This document shows, piece by piece, positions 26,488-35,835 of a stretch of 64,000 nucleotides of DNA. Origin of the DNA: Chthonomonadales bacterium. GTDB lineage: Bacteria > Armatimonadota > Chthonomonadetes > Chthonomonadales > CAJBBX01. Position 1 is the first letter of the stretch; the number at the start of each line of letters is the position of its first letter. Location of the stretch: positions 27,241 to 91,240 of the forward strand of contig JADLGO010000057.1 of NCBI GenBank assembly GCA_020849275.1, in the 5' to 3' direction. Position numbers and translations under genes: made by a program. The notes below the pieces were generated by a model. The model had not been told where the DNA came from. It did no database searches and saw only the letters and a list, made by a program, of their open reading frames with translations.

Positions 26488-28014
26488 TTAACCGCCCTCC
26501 GCTTCCGCGATCCCGACCGAGCCCATCAGCAGATCCAGATCGAGCTGCGGATAGACCGGAAACTCGCCCAGCAACTCCTCCACTCGCCGCCGGCCGGCGG
26601 CGGCGGCGTCGGTGTCCAGGGAGTACCTCGCCTTGCTCGTGCCGGTGGGGCGCACGCCCGCGAGCACCTCCCGCATGGCGCGGCCCACCTGGCGCATCTC
26701 GCCCGGGCCCATGCCGAGCGTAGTGACCGCCGGAGTGCCCACGCGCAGGCCGCTCGTGTACCAGGGCCCGTTGCGGTCGCCGGGAAGGGAGTTGCGGTTA
26801 AGCGTGATGCCGCACTCCCGCAGCGCCGACTCCGCCTGCCGCCCCGTGATCCCGTAGGTCGCGTCCACGTCAACCAGCAGCAAATGGTTGTCGGTGCCTC
26901 CCGTGAGCACCGTCATTCCCTCCGCCATGCACGCCTCGGCGAGCGCGCCCGCGTTCTCCACGATGCGCGCCGCGTACTCGCGAAACGAGGGTTGCGACGC
27001 CTCGCGCAGCGCGACTGCCTTGGCTGCGATCACGTGCCCCAGCGGGCCGCCCAGGATGAGCGGGCAGCCCCGATCGACCCATTCAGCGAACTCGGCCTTG
27101 CACAGCACGATTCCGCCACGCGGGCCGCGCAGCGTCTTGTGCGTCGTGGAGGTGACGATGTGCGCGTGCGCCACCGGATCGTAGTCGCCCGCAAACACCT
27201 TCCCCGCGACCAGGCCGGCGAAGTGCGCCATGTCCACCATGAACACCGCGCCCACCTCGTCGGCGATCTCGCGCATCCCGGCGAAGTTGATGCGGCGCGG
27301 ATACGCGCTGTAGCCCGCGAGGAGGATGAGTGGCCGAACCTCGCGCGCCTGCTCGCGCAGGCGGTCCAGGTCGATCCGCCCCGTGGCGGGGCTGACGCCG
27401 TAGGTATGCGTGTCGAAGAGTTGGGCCGACACGTTGTGCCGGTAGCCGTGGGTCAGGTGACCTCCCGAGTAGTAGTCCAGGGCCAGAAGCCGCTGCTCGT
27501 GCATCATCCGGCGCAGCGCGGCCCAGTCGCCGTCGCCTAGCTTGGAGACGTCCGACTGGCCGAGGCGGTCGAGTTCCGGCTTCTGCACACGGGCGGAAAG
27601 GATGGCAAGGAAGGCGACCAGGTTCGCGTCCGCGCCGGAATGGGGCTGCACGTAGGCGTGCTCGGCGCCGAACAACTCGCAGGCCAGGCGCGCGGCCTCG
27701 GCCTCCACCACGTCCACGTTGTCGCAGCCGGCGTAGAAGCGATGGCCGGGGTAGCCCTCCGCGTACTTGTCGGTGAGCAGGTTGGCGTGAGCAAGCTGCA
27801 CGGAGAGCGAACTGTAGTTCTCGCTGGCGATCAGCTTCAGGTTGCGTCGTTGGTCGCGCAGCTCGGCCACCACCGCGCGCGCCACGGTCGGCGCGGCGCC
27901 CCGCAGGTGGTCCAGCACGGCGTAGACGGCGGCCGCGCCGGTGTCGGCGGCGCGCCCACCAAGGCCGCTAAGGTAGGTGCCAAGAACGCTGTCTCCGACC
28001 GCCGATGCACTCAT
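26488..28014 (-). CDS. glyA: Serine hydroxymethyltransferase, long form
   Basis: GlyA converts serine and tetrahydrofolate to glycine and 5,10-methylene-tetrahydrofolate, a PLP-dependent cytosolic reaction. At 508 residues it is about 90 longer than E. coli GlyA (417). Conserved parts are [13 protein letters not shown] near residue 60, [41 protein letters not shown], and the PLP lysine in [14 protein letters not shown]. The additional length sits partly in a stretch after [11 protein letters not shown] and in an N-terminal extension of about 40 residues. ATG 28014 has GGGAGG 5 bases upstream. Threonine aldolase lies upstream in the same direction, so both enzymes may supply glycine. Confidence 0.95.
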   Translation of the reverse strand: MSASAVGDSVLGTYLSGLGGRAADTGAAAVYAVLDHLRGAAPTVARAVVAELRDQRRNLKLIASENYSSLSVQLAHANLLTDKYAEGYPGHRFYAGCDNVDVVEAEAARLACELFGAEHAYVQPHSGADANLVAFLAILSARVQKPELDRLGQSDVSKLGDGDWAALRRMMHEQRLLALDYYSGGHLTHGYRHNVSAQLFDTHTYGVSPATGRIDLDRLREQAREVRPLILLAGYSAYPRRINFAGMREIADEVGAVFMVDMAHFAGLVAGKVFAGDYDPVAHAHIVTSTTHKTLRGPRGGIVLCKAEFAEWVDRGCPLILGGPLGHVIAAKAVALREASQPSFREYAARIVENAGALAEACMAEGMTVLTGGTDNHLLLVDVDATYGITGRQAESALRECGITLNRNSLPGDRNGPWYTSGLRVGTPAVTTLGMGPGEMRQVGRAMREVLAGVRPTGTSKARYSLDTDAAAAGRRRVEELLGEFPVYPQLDLDLLMGSVGIAEAEGG

Positions 28015-28148
28015 CGCGCCTCCCAGAGGTGTCGTGGCGCACGCCGCGCACGCAGCCCCTCGCGGGGCCGCCCGCGCTCGCGCCGTCGGGTACCGACCAC
28101 CCACATGATACCTCGCCGCGAGGCCGCGCCGAAAGCGGGGGCGGCCGC

Positions 28149-29174
28149 TCAGGTCGTGGCGGCTGTCCAGGCGCGCACCGCCCGGCCCACGTCGTCCTCG
28201 TCCACGTCGCAGTGGGTCACCATTCGAATCCGGTCCGGGGCGGTCGCCAGGCACAGCACGCGGCGGGCGGCGAGTCGCTCCACGATGCCCGACGCGGGGC
28301 CGTCGATGCGCGCGTAGACCATGTTCGTCGCCACGGCCCGCGGGTCAACGTGAACGCCCGGCAGTCCGGCGATACCCTCCGCCAGACGCCGGGCGTTGTG
28401 GTGGTCGTCCACCAGGCGCTCCACCATCGTATCCAGCGCCGCCAGGCCGCAGGCTGCGAGCACGCCAGCCTGTCGCATCCCGCCGCCCAGCAGCTTGCGG
28501 ACCCGGCGCGCGCGCTCCACGAATGCGTGGTCGCCGCAGAGCACCGAGCCGACGGGACATCCGAGGCCCTTGGAGAGACAGAACGTGAGCGAGTCGGCGC
28601 AGGCGGCAAACGAGGCCACGGACACGCCCGCCGCCACGGAGGCGTTGAAGATGCGGGCGCCATCCACGTGAACGCGCACGCCGCGCTCCGACGCGATCGC
28701 GTAGACCTGCCGGTGCACATCGAGCGGCACCACGACACCCCCCGCGGAGTTGTGCGTGTTCTCGACGACGATGAGCGTGGTGCCCGGAGCGTGAAGGTCG
28801 GCCGCCGTGATGCTCTCGGCGATGCTGGCCGGGTCGGGCACTCCGGCCGCGCCGCGGAACGAGCGCGTGAGCACGCCACAGATGGCGGCGGGCGCGCCCA
28901 CCTCGTAGCGCATGGAGTGCGCGTCCGCGTCCATGAGCACCTCGTCGCCGGGGCGCGTGTGAACGCGGATGGCGATCGTGTTGCTCATGGTGCCGGATGG
29001 CACGAACAGGGCGGCCTCCTTGCCTGTCAGGCGCGCCGCAGCCTCCTGGAGTCGGTCCACGGTCGGGTCGTCGCCCAGCACGTCGTCGCCGACCTCCGCC
29101 TCAACCATCGCGCGCCGCATGGCGGCGCAGGGCCTGGTGACCGTGTCGCTGCGCAGATCCACCACGCGATGCAT
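28149..29174 (-). CDS. ltaE: Low-specificity L-threonine aldolase
   Basis: A 341-residue PLP enzyme that cleaves threonine (and allo-threonine) to glycine and acetaldehyde. It opens with [10 protein letters not shown] and contains [31 protein letters not shown], and the PLP-binding lysine in [16 protein letters not shown], all in family order. [11 protein letters not shown] gives the aspartate that pairs with the cofactor. Length is normal. The ATG at 29174 has GGGAGG 5 bases upstream. glyA follows after 134 bases. The 197 bases before it, towards the pilus operon, contain a strong hairpin (29316-29344). Confidence 0.93.
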   Translation of the reverse strand: MHRVVDLRSDTVTRPCAAMRRAMVEAEVGDDVLGDDPTVDRLQEAAARLTGKEAALFVPSGTMSNTIAIRVHTRPGDEVLMDADAHSMRYEVGAPAAICGVLTRSFRGAAGVPDPASIAESITAADLHAPGTTLIVVENTHNSAGGVVVPLDVHRQVYAIASERGVRVHVDGARIFNASVAAGVSVASFAACADSLTFCLSKGLGCPVGSVLCGDHAFVERARRVRKLLGGGMRQAGVLAACGLAALDTMVERLVDDHHNARRLAEGIAGLPGVHVDPRAVATNMVYARIDGPASGIVERLAARRVLCLATAPDRIRMVTHCDVDEDDVGRAVRAWTAATT

Positions 29175-29315
29175 GAGCGCCTCCCGCGTGCGGCATTAGG
29201 CGCCGGGACCGTCCATTCCTGCGGGCGGAGGACGGCCCGGCGATCCGCCACGAGGGCGCCGCCGCCAGGGACGGCAGTGTGGTGCGGGTGCGGCTGTGTG
29301 CCGCACCTCGCGCTC

Positions 29316-29344
29316 GGGGCGGGCGGCGACGCGCCGCCCGCCCC
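29316..29344 (-). terminator. Strong GC hairpin at the 3' end of the pilus operon
   Basis: A perfect 12-base inverted repeat (arms 29316-29327 and 29333-29344, loop of 5 bases) lies 28 bases after the stop of the last pilus gene. There is no T-run after it on the minus strand, so it is not a classical intrinsic terminator; it may stabilise the 3' end or help Rho-dependent or pausing-based termination. Confidence 0.4.
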
Positions 29345-29371
29345 GCGAGAGCGTAGGCGCTCGGCAGGGGG

Positions 29372-30094
29372 CTACTCGGGCGCCGCCTCCTTGCCGGCCG
29401 GGTTCCACACCTCGCCCACGCGCATGCCGGCCGGGCCCCCCTTGCGCTGTACCGACACGCCCTCCTCGTTCACCGCCAGCAAGCGATAGCCCGGGGCGAT
29501 CCCCTCGCCCGCGCGGAACACGAGCACTCGCCCGCCAACCGAGATCGTGGCGACGGACGGATCGCCATGGACCACGCCGACCAGTCGGATCTCCGGCTCG
29601 GGCGGCGGCGCCACCGACGCCGTGGCGAGCGACCCGCCGCGCGGCGCGCCGAACAGGCCGGCCAGCGGTGAGTCGCCGCCGGCACGCATTCCGCCGAATC
29701 CCGGCAGCGGCGGCGTCGCGCGCAGCGTGACGCTCGGCTCCGCCGAGGGCGCCGCCGCCTTGCGCACGGGCTGACTGGGCGCCTTGCCCTCCTCCGGATC
29801 GTAGATCGGCACGAACGGGTCGTGGATGGCCAGGCCGAGCGCGGTCCCGTCGCCCGGCTTGCCGGTCTCCGTGGCCGCCTGCCGGGCGGCCGCATCGGTC
29901 TCCGACACCGCCGCGACGCCGGGGAGGTCGACGGGCGCCGCCGCCGCAGCCGCCGGCTTCGGCGACGCCGCGGACTTGCGCGGTCCCACGGCCGCCAGCA
30001 GCGTGTGCACGATGAAGAACACGAGCACGACGGTCAGGCCGACCATCGCGGACGCCTTCACGCGATCCGCCGAGCTCAGGTTTGAGAAGTTCAT
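29372..30094 (-). CDS. pilP: PilP/GspC-like pilus assembly protein
   Basis: 240 residues, last gene of the type IV pilus operon. One membrane anchor (VGLTVVLVFFIVHTLLAAVG) near residue 20 is followed by a long Ala/Pro-rich linker and a C-terminal beta domain, residues about 165-235 (EIRLVGVVHGDPSVATISVG, then GEGIAPGYRLLAVNEEGV). This is the arrangement of the GspC HR domain and of PilP, which links inner-membrane PilNO to the secretin PilQ. Sequence similarity is loose, so the name rests on topology and on position directly after pilQ. The domain order differs from classical pilMNOPQ because this gene follows pilQ. Confidence 0.72.
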   Translation of the reverse strand: MNFSNLSSADRVKASAMVGLTVVLVFFIVHTLLAAVGPRKSAASPKPAAAAAAPVDLPGVAAVSETDAAARQAATETGKPGDGTALGLAIHDPFVPIYDPEEGKAPSQPVRKAAAPSAEPSVTLRATPPLPGFGGMRAGGDSPLAGLFGAPRGGSLATASVAPPPEPEIRLVGVVHGDPSVATISVGGRVLVFRAGEGIAPGYRLLAVNEEGVSVQRKGGPAGMRVGEVWNPAGKEAAPE

Positions 30095-30182
30095 CGGTCA
30101 ATCTCCAGGTGCCCGGCCCTCGTGGGCCCGCACGGGGCGGGCCCCGGCGGGCCGGGCGGTAGCGGCGTGCCCTCTCGCACCC

Positions 30183-31955
30183 CTATGGGCGAAGCATGCG
30201 GATGGTCAGAAAGACCATGACCTCCGTGCGGCGGTGGCTCTTGCTCTCGTTGCGGAACAGGTTGCCCAGGAGGGGAAGGTCGCCCAGAATGGGGATCTTC
30301 TGCATCGTGCGAATGTCCTCGTCGCGGATCAGGCCGCCGATAGCGATGGTGTCGCCGTCCTTCACGCGCACCGTCGTGTCCGCCTCGCGGGCGGCCGTCT
30401 GCGGAAGGCCGTCCACGAAGCCCGTCAGGGTGCTCACGACCGGGTGCACGCGCAGCGTGATGTTCTGGTCATCGTTCACGCGCGGATGCACGAGCAGCAC
30501 GATGCCCACCGGCACCTCGAGCACGGTGAACTGGGACCCACTGGTGGCGCTGGAGGTCGCCAGGACGCGCACGCGCAGCGTGTCGCCGATGAAGATCGAG
30601 GCGTCCTGGTCGTTGACCGCGGTGATGCGCGGGCTGGCAAGCAAGCGGGTCTGTTTATCCGTGACGATCGCGTTCACGAAGGCCTGGAACGACCAGGGAA
30701 CGCGGCTGAAGACGCCCATGCCCGAGGGTTTGGTGAAGAAGTGCGTGAAGTCGCCGCCGATGCCGCCCGTGTCGTTGGTGGAGACCTCCGTGCCGGCGGG
30801 CGCCTCGTAGAAGCCGAAGCGGGTCCAGCTCCACTTCAGGCCGATCTCGCTCACGCGCTCCGGCGACGTCTCGACCACGCGGGCCTCGATCTCGAGCTGC
30901 TTCGGCGCGACGTCCGCCTCGCCCAGCACCCGTGCCGCTTCGTCCAGCGCTGCCGGCGAGCCCTTCAGGAAGAGCGATAGCGGGCTGCCGACCACCGGAT
31001 CCTTGGAGCCGCCGGGGACAGCGGGGTCATCGCCCGCGCCCTGCTTCTTGTCGTTGCCGTCGGTGAACATGCCGGCGATCTGGCCGCTGATGATGTTGAA
31101 CTTGGGCCTCGGCGGCGCGTAGCTCTCGGGTCCGGCGACCACCTGGACGTCGGGAACGGCGCGCTGCAGCAGCGCGATGAGCTGCGCGGGCGGCGCGTAG
31201 CGGATCTGGTAGACCCGCGTGTCCTCCGACGGCCTCGCCGCCGTGTCGAGCATCGCGAGGGCGGAGCGCCCCTTCTCCACCTGTCGCTGCGTACCGCTGA
31301 GCACGACGGAGTCGCCGGCGGCCTCGGCCACCAGTCCCTGAACCATCTTCTGCAGCGCGGACGCGATGGGCGCCGGCTGGCGGTTGCGGATCGCGATCCG
31401 CTCCGTCACGCGGGTGGTGTCGGGCGAGGGCCGGTCGCTCTGCTCAAGCAGCGCCTGCGCGCCATCCAGGTCCTCGGTGGCTCCGACCAGGACCACGGCG
31501 TTCCCCTGCGGACGCACCGTGAGGTCGGCGTAGGCGGCCTGGAGCATGTCGGCGGCTGCCTGGGCGGCAAGGTGCTTCAGCGCGGCCGTGCGGGTCTCCC
31601 CCATTCGTTCCAGCGTGCCCCGCATCTCGGCGCGCGGCGCCACCACGAAGGTATCGCCGACCCGGCGGGCGGCGAGCCCGGCCAGGTTAACTACCATCTC
31701 GATGGCCTCGTCCGGCGCCTTGTCGCGCAGGTGCACGCTCACCTGGCCGCGGGCGCCAGGGCTGAGCGCGATGTTCACCCCGCTCTGCGCCGAGAGCGCC
31801 CGTATTACGTCGGTAACCTCGGCATTGGCGTAGTCGAGGGTCACGAGCTTCGCCCGCCCACCGGCGGCCGCCTCCCCGGCCGCCGTGGCGGGCGGCGCCA
31901 GGATGACGATGCCCGCGGCGGCGACGCCCAACCAGCGTATCAGTGCGGCTGTCAT
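30183..31955 (-). CDS. pilQ: Type IV pilus secretin PilQ
   Basis: 590 residues. A signal peptide (LIRWLGVAAAGIVILAPPATA) is followed by an STN/secretin N0-type domain (DVIRALSAQSGVNIALSPGA), N1-type repeats, and the C-terminal secretin core from about residue 350. The core contains VPWSFQAFVNAIVTDKQTRL, LASPRITAVNDQDASIFIGD and DTIAIGGLIRDEDI, ending with KIPILGDLPLLGNLFRNESK, all standard secretin motifs. It forms the outer-membrane pore through which the pilus passes, which implies an outer membrane in this organism. It is in the middle of the pilus operon, 63 bases after pilO. Confidence 0.93.
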   Translation of the reverse strand: MTAALIRWLGVAAAGIVILAPPATAAGEAAAGGRAKLVTLDYANAEVTDVIRALSAQSGVNIALSPGARGQVSVHLRDKAPDEAIEMVVNLAGLAARRVGDTFVVAPRAEMRGTLERMGETRTAALKHLAAQAAADMLQAAYADLTVRPQGNAVVLVGATEDLDGAQALLEQSDRPSPDTTRVTERIAIRNRQPAPIASALQKMVQGLVAEAAGDSVVLSGTQRQVEKGRSALAMLDTAARPSEDTRVYQIRYAPPAQLIALLQRAVPDVQVVAGPESYAPPRPKFNIISGQIAGMFTDGNDKKQGAGDDPAVPGGSKDPVVGSPLSLFLKGSPAALDEAARVLGEADVAPKQLEIEARVVETSPERVSEIGLKWSWTRFGFYEAPAGTEVSTNDTGGIGGDFTHFFTKPSGMGVFSRVPWSFQAFVNAIVTDKQTRLLASPRITAVNDQDASIFIGDTLRVRVLATSSATSGSQFTVLEVPVGIVLLVHPRVNDDQNITLRVHPVVSTLTGFVDGLPQTAAREADTTVRVKDGDTIAIGGLIRDEDIRTMQKIPILGDLPLLGNLFRNESKSHRRTEVMVFLTIRMLRP

Positions 31956-32018
31956 GGTCCTATCCTCACCTGGGTCCGTATGGCATGGCCTCGATTCGAT
32001 CCTCGGCCGGTTGTGCGG

Positions 32019-32651
32019 CTAACTGGAGGGCGCCGAGCGCGGCGCCGCCCCCGGTTGCGCCGCGGCCAGGTACTCCGGCGGCGCGTCCACGTAGCGCGAG
32101 ATGGTGACGGCGCTCTGAAGGTAGGGGTGCCCGATCGGCGCCAGGCTGATGCGGCAGTCGCGGGGCGCGATCAGCCGACGGCTCTGCTGCAAGCCGGAGA
32201 GGAACGCGCGCAGCGATGGGTAGGTCCCCTCGAACGTGATGGTGCTCTTGATCTCCAGCACATCCTTCGGCAGGTCGTCTTCCTTCTTGCCCTTCTCGCT
32301 CTTGGACCTGGCGGGTTGCGCGCCCGGCTTGGGCGGCGGCGGGGCGAGCGAGGTGACCTGCCGAATCTGGTTGCCGGTGCGGCTGCACAGCACGGTAAGG
32401 CCACGCAGGAAGTCGCTCTGCTCCTGCCGGCTCATCGGCATCGTGGCGATGAGCGGGTCTGGCGGCAGTCCCTCGATCGCCCTGAGCCGCTCCAGATAGA
32501 GGCTGATGTCGGCCTGGGTCCTGCGGATGTCGCGATGCAGGCTCCTCAGCTTGTTCTGCCGCGGCACCATCACGATGCAGCAGACGAGCAAGGCGAGCGG
32601 CGGCATCAGGATGGTGAGCCACCGCTGGAAAGGCGCGGGTAGTCCAGACAT
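32019..32651 (-). CDS. pilO: PilO-like pilus assembly protein
   Basis: 210 residues. A single N-terminal membrane segment (WLTILMPPLALLVCCIVMVP) is followed by a coiled coil (NKLRSLHRDIRRTQADISLY) and a C-terminal ferredoxin-like region (DVLEIKSTITFEGTYPSLRAF), the usual PilO layout. The segment PPPPKPGAQPARSKSEKGKK is a charged low-complexity insertion. Its ATG lies one base after the pilM-N stop, so translation is coupled. It should pair with the PilN part of the preceding fusion protein to form the inner-membrane alignment complex. Confidence 0.83.
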   Translation of the reverse strand: MSGLPAPFQRWLTILMPPLALLVCCIVMVPRQNKLRSLHRDIRRTQADISLYLERLRAIEGLPPDPLIATMPMSRQEQSDFLRGLTVLCSRTGNQIRQVTSLAPPPPKPGAQPARSKSEKGKKEDDLPKDVLEIKSTITFEGTYPSLRAFLSGLQQSRRLIAPRDCRISLAPIGHPYLQSAVTISRYVDAPPEYLAAAQPGAAPRSAPSS

Positions 32652-32652
32652 G

Positions 32653-34320
32653 CTATGAGCCCCCCAGGCGCGCGATCACGTTGGCCGGGTCGGCCGGCGC
32701 CCGCTCGGCAGGCGGCGCGGCGAACTGCGTCTGAAGGTCGAACTTCAGCCCACGACGCTCGTCGCGGTCGTCAAGGCGAGTGAGCCCGTTGAGGCGCACC
32801 GGGTCCAGGCGCGGCGACATGTTGATCGTGTCCATAACGTCCGCCACCACGCGCGGCGTCGACGCCTCTCCGCTCAGCGCGATGACTCCGTGTGAGTCAA
32901 TGACGAGCGTGTTCAGACAGGCACGAGGAGCGATGGATGCGGACACGAACTCCACCGCCTCGCGCAGGGGTTGGCTGCGCGCGCCGATGACGGACACCAG
33001 CGTCTTCTGCCGGTCGAGCCGCTCGACGCGCGCCGCGTGCTCGCGGGTCAGCGCCGCGAGCTCGGCCTGCGATTGCTTGAGCGAGTGCTGGGTGCGAGAG
33101 ATGCTGAAGCCCACCACGAGCGCGGCGAGCGTGGTCATAAGGAGGATGGAGACGCTGGCGGCAGTGCTGACAAGCATGGCCCGCGGCGCCACCCGCCGCT
33201 CCACGATGACCCGGTCACCCAGGCCGAGGTCGAGCGTGGGAGCGTCGGTGTAAGGCCCCCCCGCGCCGCGGAGAGCCAGGCCGACCGCGGCCAGGAACCG
33301 CGCGCCGTCGGGCCGATCGAGGAGCGCGGCGGCCTCGGGAGCCGCTGACATGTCGTCGATGCGAGTCACGAGCTCCGGCGTACCGCGCGTGTACTGGCGG
33401 ACCACCGCGAACAGCTCGGTCGCGTCCGGGGCATCGATGGCGAACTGAACGCGCACCGTCTCGCCTGCCTGCGGGAACTCGCGCAGGTAGTAGTCGATGG
33501 AGCGCTGGACCTCGGTGATGAGGAGGCTAATAGCCTGGCGATGGTAGCCCCCCGCGGGCGTCGCCGCAGGCTCGGGCGCCGCATCATCCTCGTCGGCATC
33601 CGTCACCAGCAGACCGCCGAGCGGCTGCCGGGGCATCACGGAGTCGCGCGCCGGGGACTCCGATCGGAGCTCCGCCGCTCCGGTATCGATCTGCCGGTAG
33701 AGGTGGAGCTCGCCGCGGCCGGTGATGAAGATCTCGGTGGCGGATGAGGACATCACGACGATGGCTGTCGTCTCGCCGGCGCGGACCGAAGGCTGCAGCG
33801 CACGGAAGACCGCCACGGAGCAGGGCTCGATGGCGGAGGGCCGCAGGCCCGCGGCGTCGGCGGTGGCGCGGTGGTTGGCGACGAAGCGCTCCTCCGCGCC
33901 CATCAGCAGAACCCGGGCGACGGCCTCCTCGCTGTCGCGCACCACCGCGTCGGGGAGCCGGAAGTGGTCGAAGGAGCTCTGGCCCGCGGGGAGGATGCGA
34001 AAGTGGTCCATCTCGCCGCGGAGCACGGCGCGGACCTCGGACTCCGGAACCGGCGGGATCTCCATGACCCGTGCGACGAGATCGCAGCCGCGCATCCCGA
34101 TGACGGCCTGCGCCGCCCGCGCGTCGAGTTGCGCGCAGACCGAACGGATGACCTCTCCGACAGCCGCCGGGTCCAGGATGCCGTCGGGCGCGACGGCGCC
34201 GGGCGGGACGGCGGCGCTGGCCAACCCGAGGAGCTGGGCGCCTGATCCGGTCTGCCGGACGCACGAGGCGCGCACCTCGTGGCTCGCCATGTCGATGCCG
34301 ATGACAGTGCGTTGTTTCAC
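32653..34320 (-). CDS. PilM-PilN fusion protein of the type IV pilus
   Basis: 555 residues in which two normally separate proteins are joined. Residues 1 to about 360 are the actin-like PilM ATPase fold (IGIDMASHEVRASCV, then RGEMDHFRILPAGQSSFDHF and ISLLITEVQRSIDYYLREF). A membrane segment follows at about residues 380-408 (VSTAASVSILLMTTLAALVV), then a coiled coil (LAALTREHAARVERLDRQK) and a PilN-like periplasmic domain. In most bacteria PilM stays in the cytoplasm and contacts the short N-terminal tail of PilN; here the contact is covalent. The start is GTG 34320 with GAGGAA upstream. It is the first of the assembly genes, 70 bases after the prepilin stop. Confidence 0.85.
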   Translation of the reverse strand: MKQRTVIGIDMASHEVRASCVRQTGSGAQLLGLASAAVPPGAVAPDGILDPAAVGEVIRSVCAQLDARAAQAVIGMRGCDLVARVMEIPPVPESEVRAVLRGEMDHFRILPAGQSSFDHFRLPDAVVRDSEEAVARVLLMGAEERFVANHRATADAAGLRPSAIEPCSVAVFRALQPSVRAGETTAIVVMSSSATEIFITGRGELHLYRQIDTGAAELRSESPARDSVMPRQPLGGLLVTDADEDDAAPEPAATPAGGYHRQAISLLITEVQRSIDYYLREFPQAGETVRVQFAIDAPDATELFAVVRQYTRGTPELVTRIDDMSAAPEAAALLDRPDGARFLAAVGLALRGAGGPYTDAPTLDLGLGDRVIVERRVAPRAMLVSTAASVSILLMTTLAALVVGFSISRTQHSLKQSQAELAALTREHAARVERLDRQKTLVSVIGARSQPLREAVEFVSASIAPRACLNTLVIDSHGVIALSGEASTPRVVADVMDTINMSPRLDPVRLNGLTRLDDRDERRGLKFDLQTQFAAPPAERAPADPANVIARLGGS

Positions 34321-34390
34321 GGATCGTTCCTCGGACCGCTCGAATGGCGGCAGAGAGGACCCCTACCTGTGCCGGGCATCCCCTCCTCCG

Positions 34391-34912
34391 TCAGCCGCTG
34401 GACGGTCGCTTCTGTCGTATCTGGATGGAGCTGCCAAACTCCCGCACGGAGCCGTCCACCCGCACCCTGGCCGCGATCGCGACGGCACCCACCGCCGCCG
34501 GGTCGCCCGGAGCCGTCGAGCTCTCCCACGATCCGGACGCGTACGTCAGGTAGGTGAACGAGAGCATCTCGACGCCTCCCGCGACCACCGACCCTTCCCC
34601 CGGCTGCCCGTTGAGCGTGGTGCGCAGCGTGCCTGTGCCGCCGTCCAGCCAGTAGCACACCGTGCCATCGGGCGCCGTGAACGTCACGCTGGATGCCGTG
34701 GCCTGAGTCAGGCCCGACGCACCCCGAATGCGATCCGCGATCGTGTCGACGGCCTGGCGCGCGTCGGTCGTGGCCGTGTTCTGGTCAATCACCACGTCCC
34801 GCGAGTCGTAGGTGCTGTACGTGAGCCCCACGACCGCCGCGCCGAGGATCAGCGCCAGCATCCCCCCGACGAGCATCTCGATGAGCGTCACCGCCCTGCA
34901 TCGCCTCGTCAT
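34391..34912 (-). CDS. Prepilin-type protein (pseudopilin), second of pair
   Basis: 173 residues with a class III prepilin leader: MTRRCRA, then VTLIEMLVGGMLALILGAAV, where the conserved Glu is residue 5 of the mature protein. The position -1 residue is Ala, not the usual Gly. The remainder is beta-rich (SSVTFTAPDGTVCYWLDGGT), like GspJ- or PilW-type minor pseudopilins. The start overlaps the end of the upstream prepilin gene in ATGA (34909-34912). It is probably a minor pilin that primes pilus assembly. Confidence 0.82.
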   Translation of the reverse strand: MTRRCRAVTLIEMLVGGMLALILGAAVVGLTYSTYDSRDVVIDQNTATTDARQAVDTIADRIRGASGLTQATASSVTFTAPDGTVCYWLDGGTGTLRTTLNGQPGEGSVVAGGVEMLSFTYLTYASGSWESSTAPGDPAAVGAVAIAARVRVDGSVREFGSSIQIRQKRPSSG

Positions 34913-35370
34913 ACTCCTGCCCTCGCCAGATGCGTACGCGTCTGGTAGAGCGTCTCGCCGGAGCTTACGAGCGCAACGCTGATCGTCACCGTCCGGAGCG
35001 CGCCGTCCGCCGGCACGGCGCCCGCCACGCCCGCGGTCCCGGAGCTCACGGCGTCGCTCACCACCTGCGTGATGACGCGATAGCGCTCGCTTCCGGAACC
35101 CTGCGCGACCTGGGCCTGCGCCCCCGAGTAGTAGAGCGTCGCCGCCCCCTCGGCGGTGTCGGCGAAGCCGGTCATCTTGACCGCCTCCATTGCGCGCCGT
35201 CCGAGCAGGTAGGCGGCCCCCATGTCGTCGGTCTGCACGGACACCTCGAAGCTGAAGCGCCACAGGCCCACGACCGCCATCAAGCCGATGCCAAGCAGTA
35301 CGGCAGCCACCATCAACTCGACGAACGTGAAGCCACGCAGTGATTGTCGGCGGCGGCGCTTTGTTTTCAT
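34909..35370 (-). CDS. Prepilin-type protein (PilV/GspI-like), first gene of pilus operon
   Basis: 153 residues. A basic leader (MKTKRRRRQSLRG) is followed by the prepilin peptidase site and helix FTFVELMVAAVLLGIGLMAV; cleavage is expected after the Gly, with Glu at mature position 5. The short beta-rich body resembles PilV/GspI-type minor pilins. ATG 35370 is the only start that gives the correct leader. The operon promoter should lie in the 465 bases upstream, but no clear one is seen. The stop overlaps the next prepilin start. Confidence 0.85.
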   Translation of the reverse strand: MKTKRRRRQSLRGFTFVELMVAAVLLGIGLMAVVGLWRFSFEVSVQTDDMGAAYLLGRRAMEAVKMTGFADTAEGAATLYYSGAQAQVAQGSGSERYRVITQVVSDAVSSGTAGVAGAVPADGALRTVTISVALVSSGETLYQTRTHLARAGV

Positions 35371-35835
35371 TAGCCCTACACCTCCGGCCGGTTCCTCCGC
35401 ACGGAGCCGCCTGAGCGCGCATGGTCTGCGGTTGGCGCGCGGTGCGTGTCGGCGTCGCGCCCGCGGAAGCAAGCTCCCCTGGCTGCCGGTGAGGCCCGCG
35501 CGCGCGTCCGGCGGCGCGCTGCGGCAGGCGGTCTCGCACTCGGCGACGGCGCCCGGGCGAGCCCCGAGGCCGCCCGCGGCTCCGGACACTTCGGGTGGAG
35601 CGCGGCTCCGCGCCGCCTCCGCACCCAGAGGAGTGTTTCCACGTGGGCATCGGGCCCGTCCCCGCAATGTCACCGGTTGTGCCCGCCCGCCGCCGCCTCG
35701 CCCGCACTCCCAACGCAGGACTCGCCCGGCCGGCCCTCGTACATCTAGCCGGTCCCTGCCCTGGCCGGCATGGGGCGTCCGCGGGCCGCCCGCTGGCGAC
35801 CGCGGCCACATTACGCCCGTGAGGTCAACTGCGAG
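35371..35835. other. Divergent intergenic region between pilus operon and xylA
   Basis: 465 bases without a supported gene. Both the pilus operon (minus) and xylA (plus) must have control signals here, but I saw no consensus -35/-10 pair. I looked for cobalamin and c-di-GMP riboswitch signatures and saw none. Several long antisense frames cross it but have neither a ribosome binding site nor recognisable similarity. The sequence is very GC-rich with short inverted repeats. Confidence 0.4.

Noticed and set aside
35371..35835. Cobalamin or c-di-GMP riboswitch before the pilus operon or xylA
   Set aside because: None of the conserved motifs of these classes was found on either strand.
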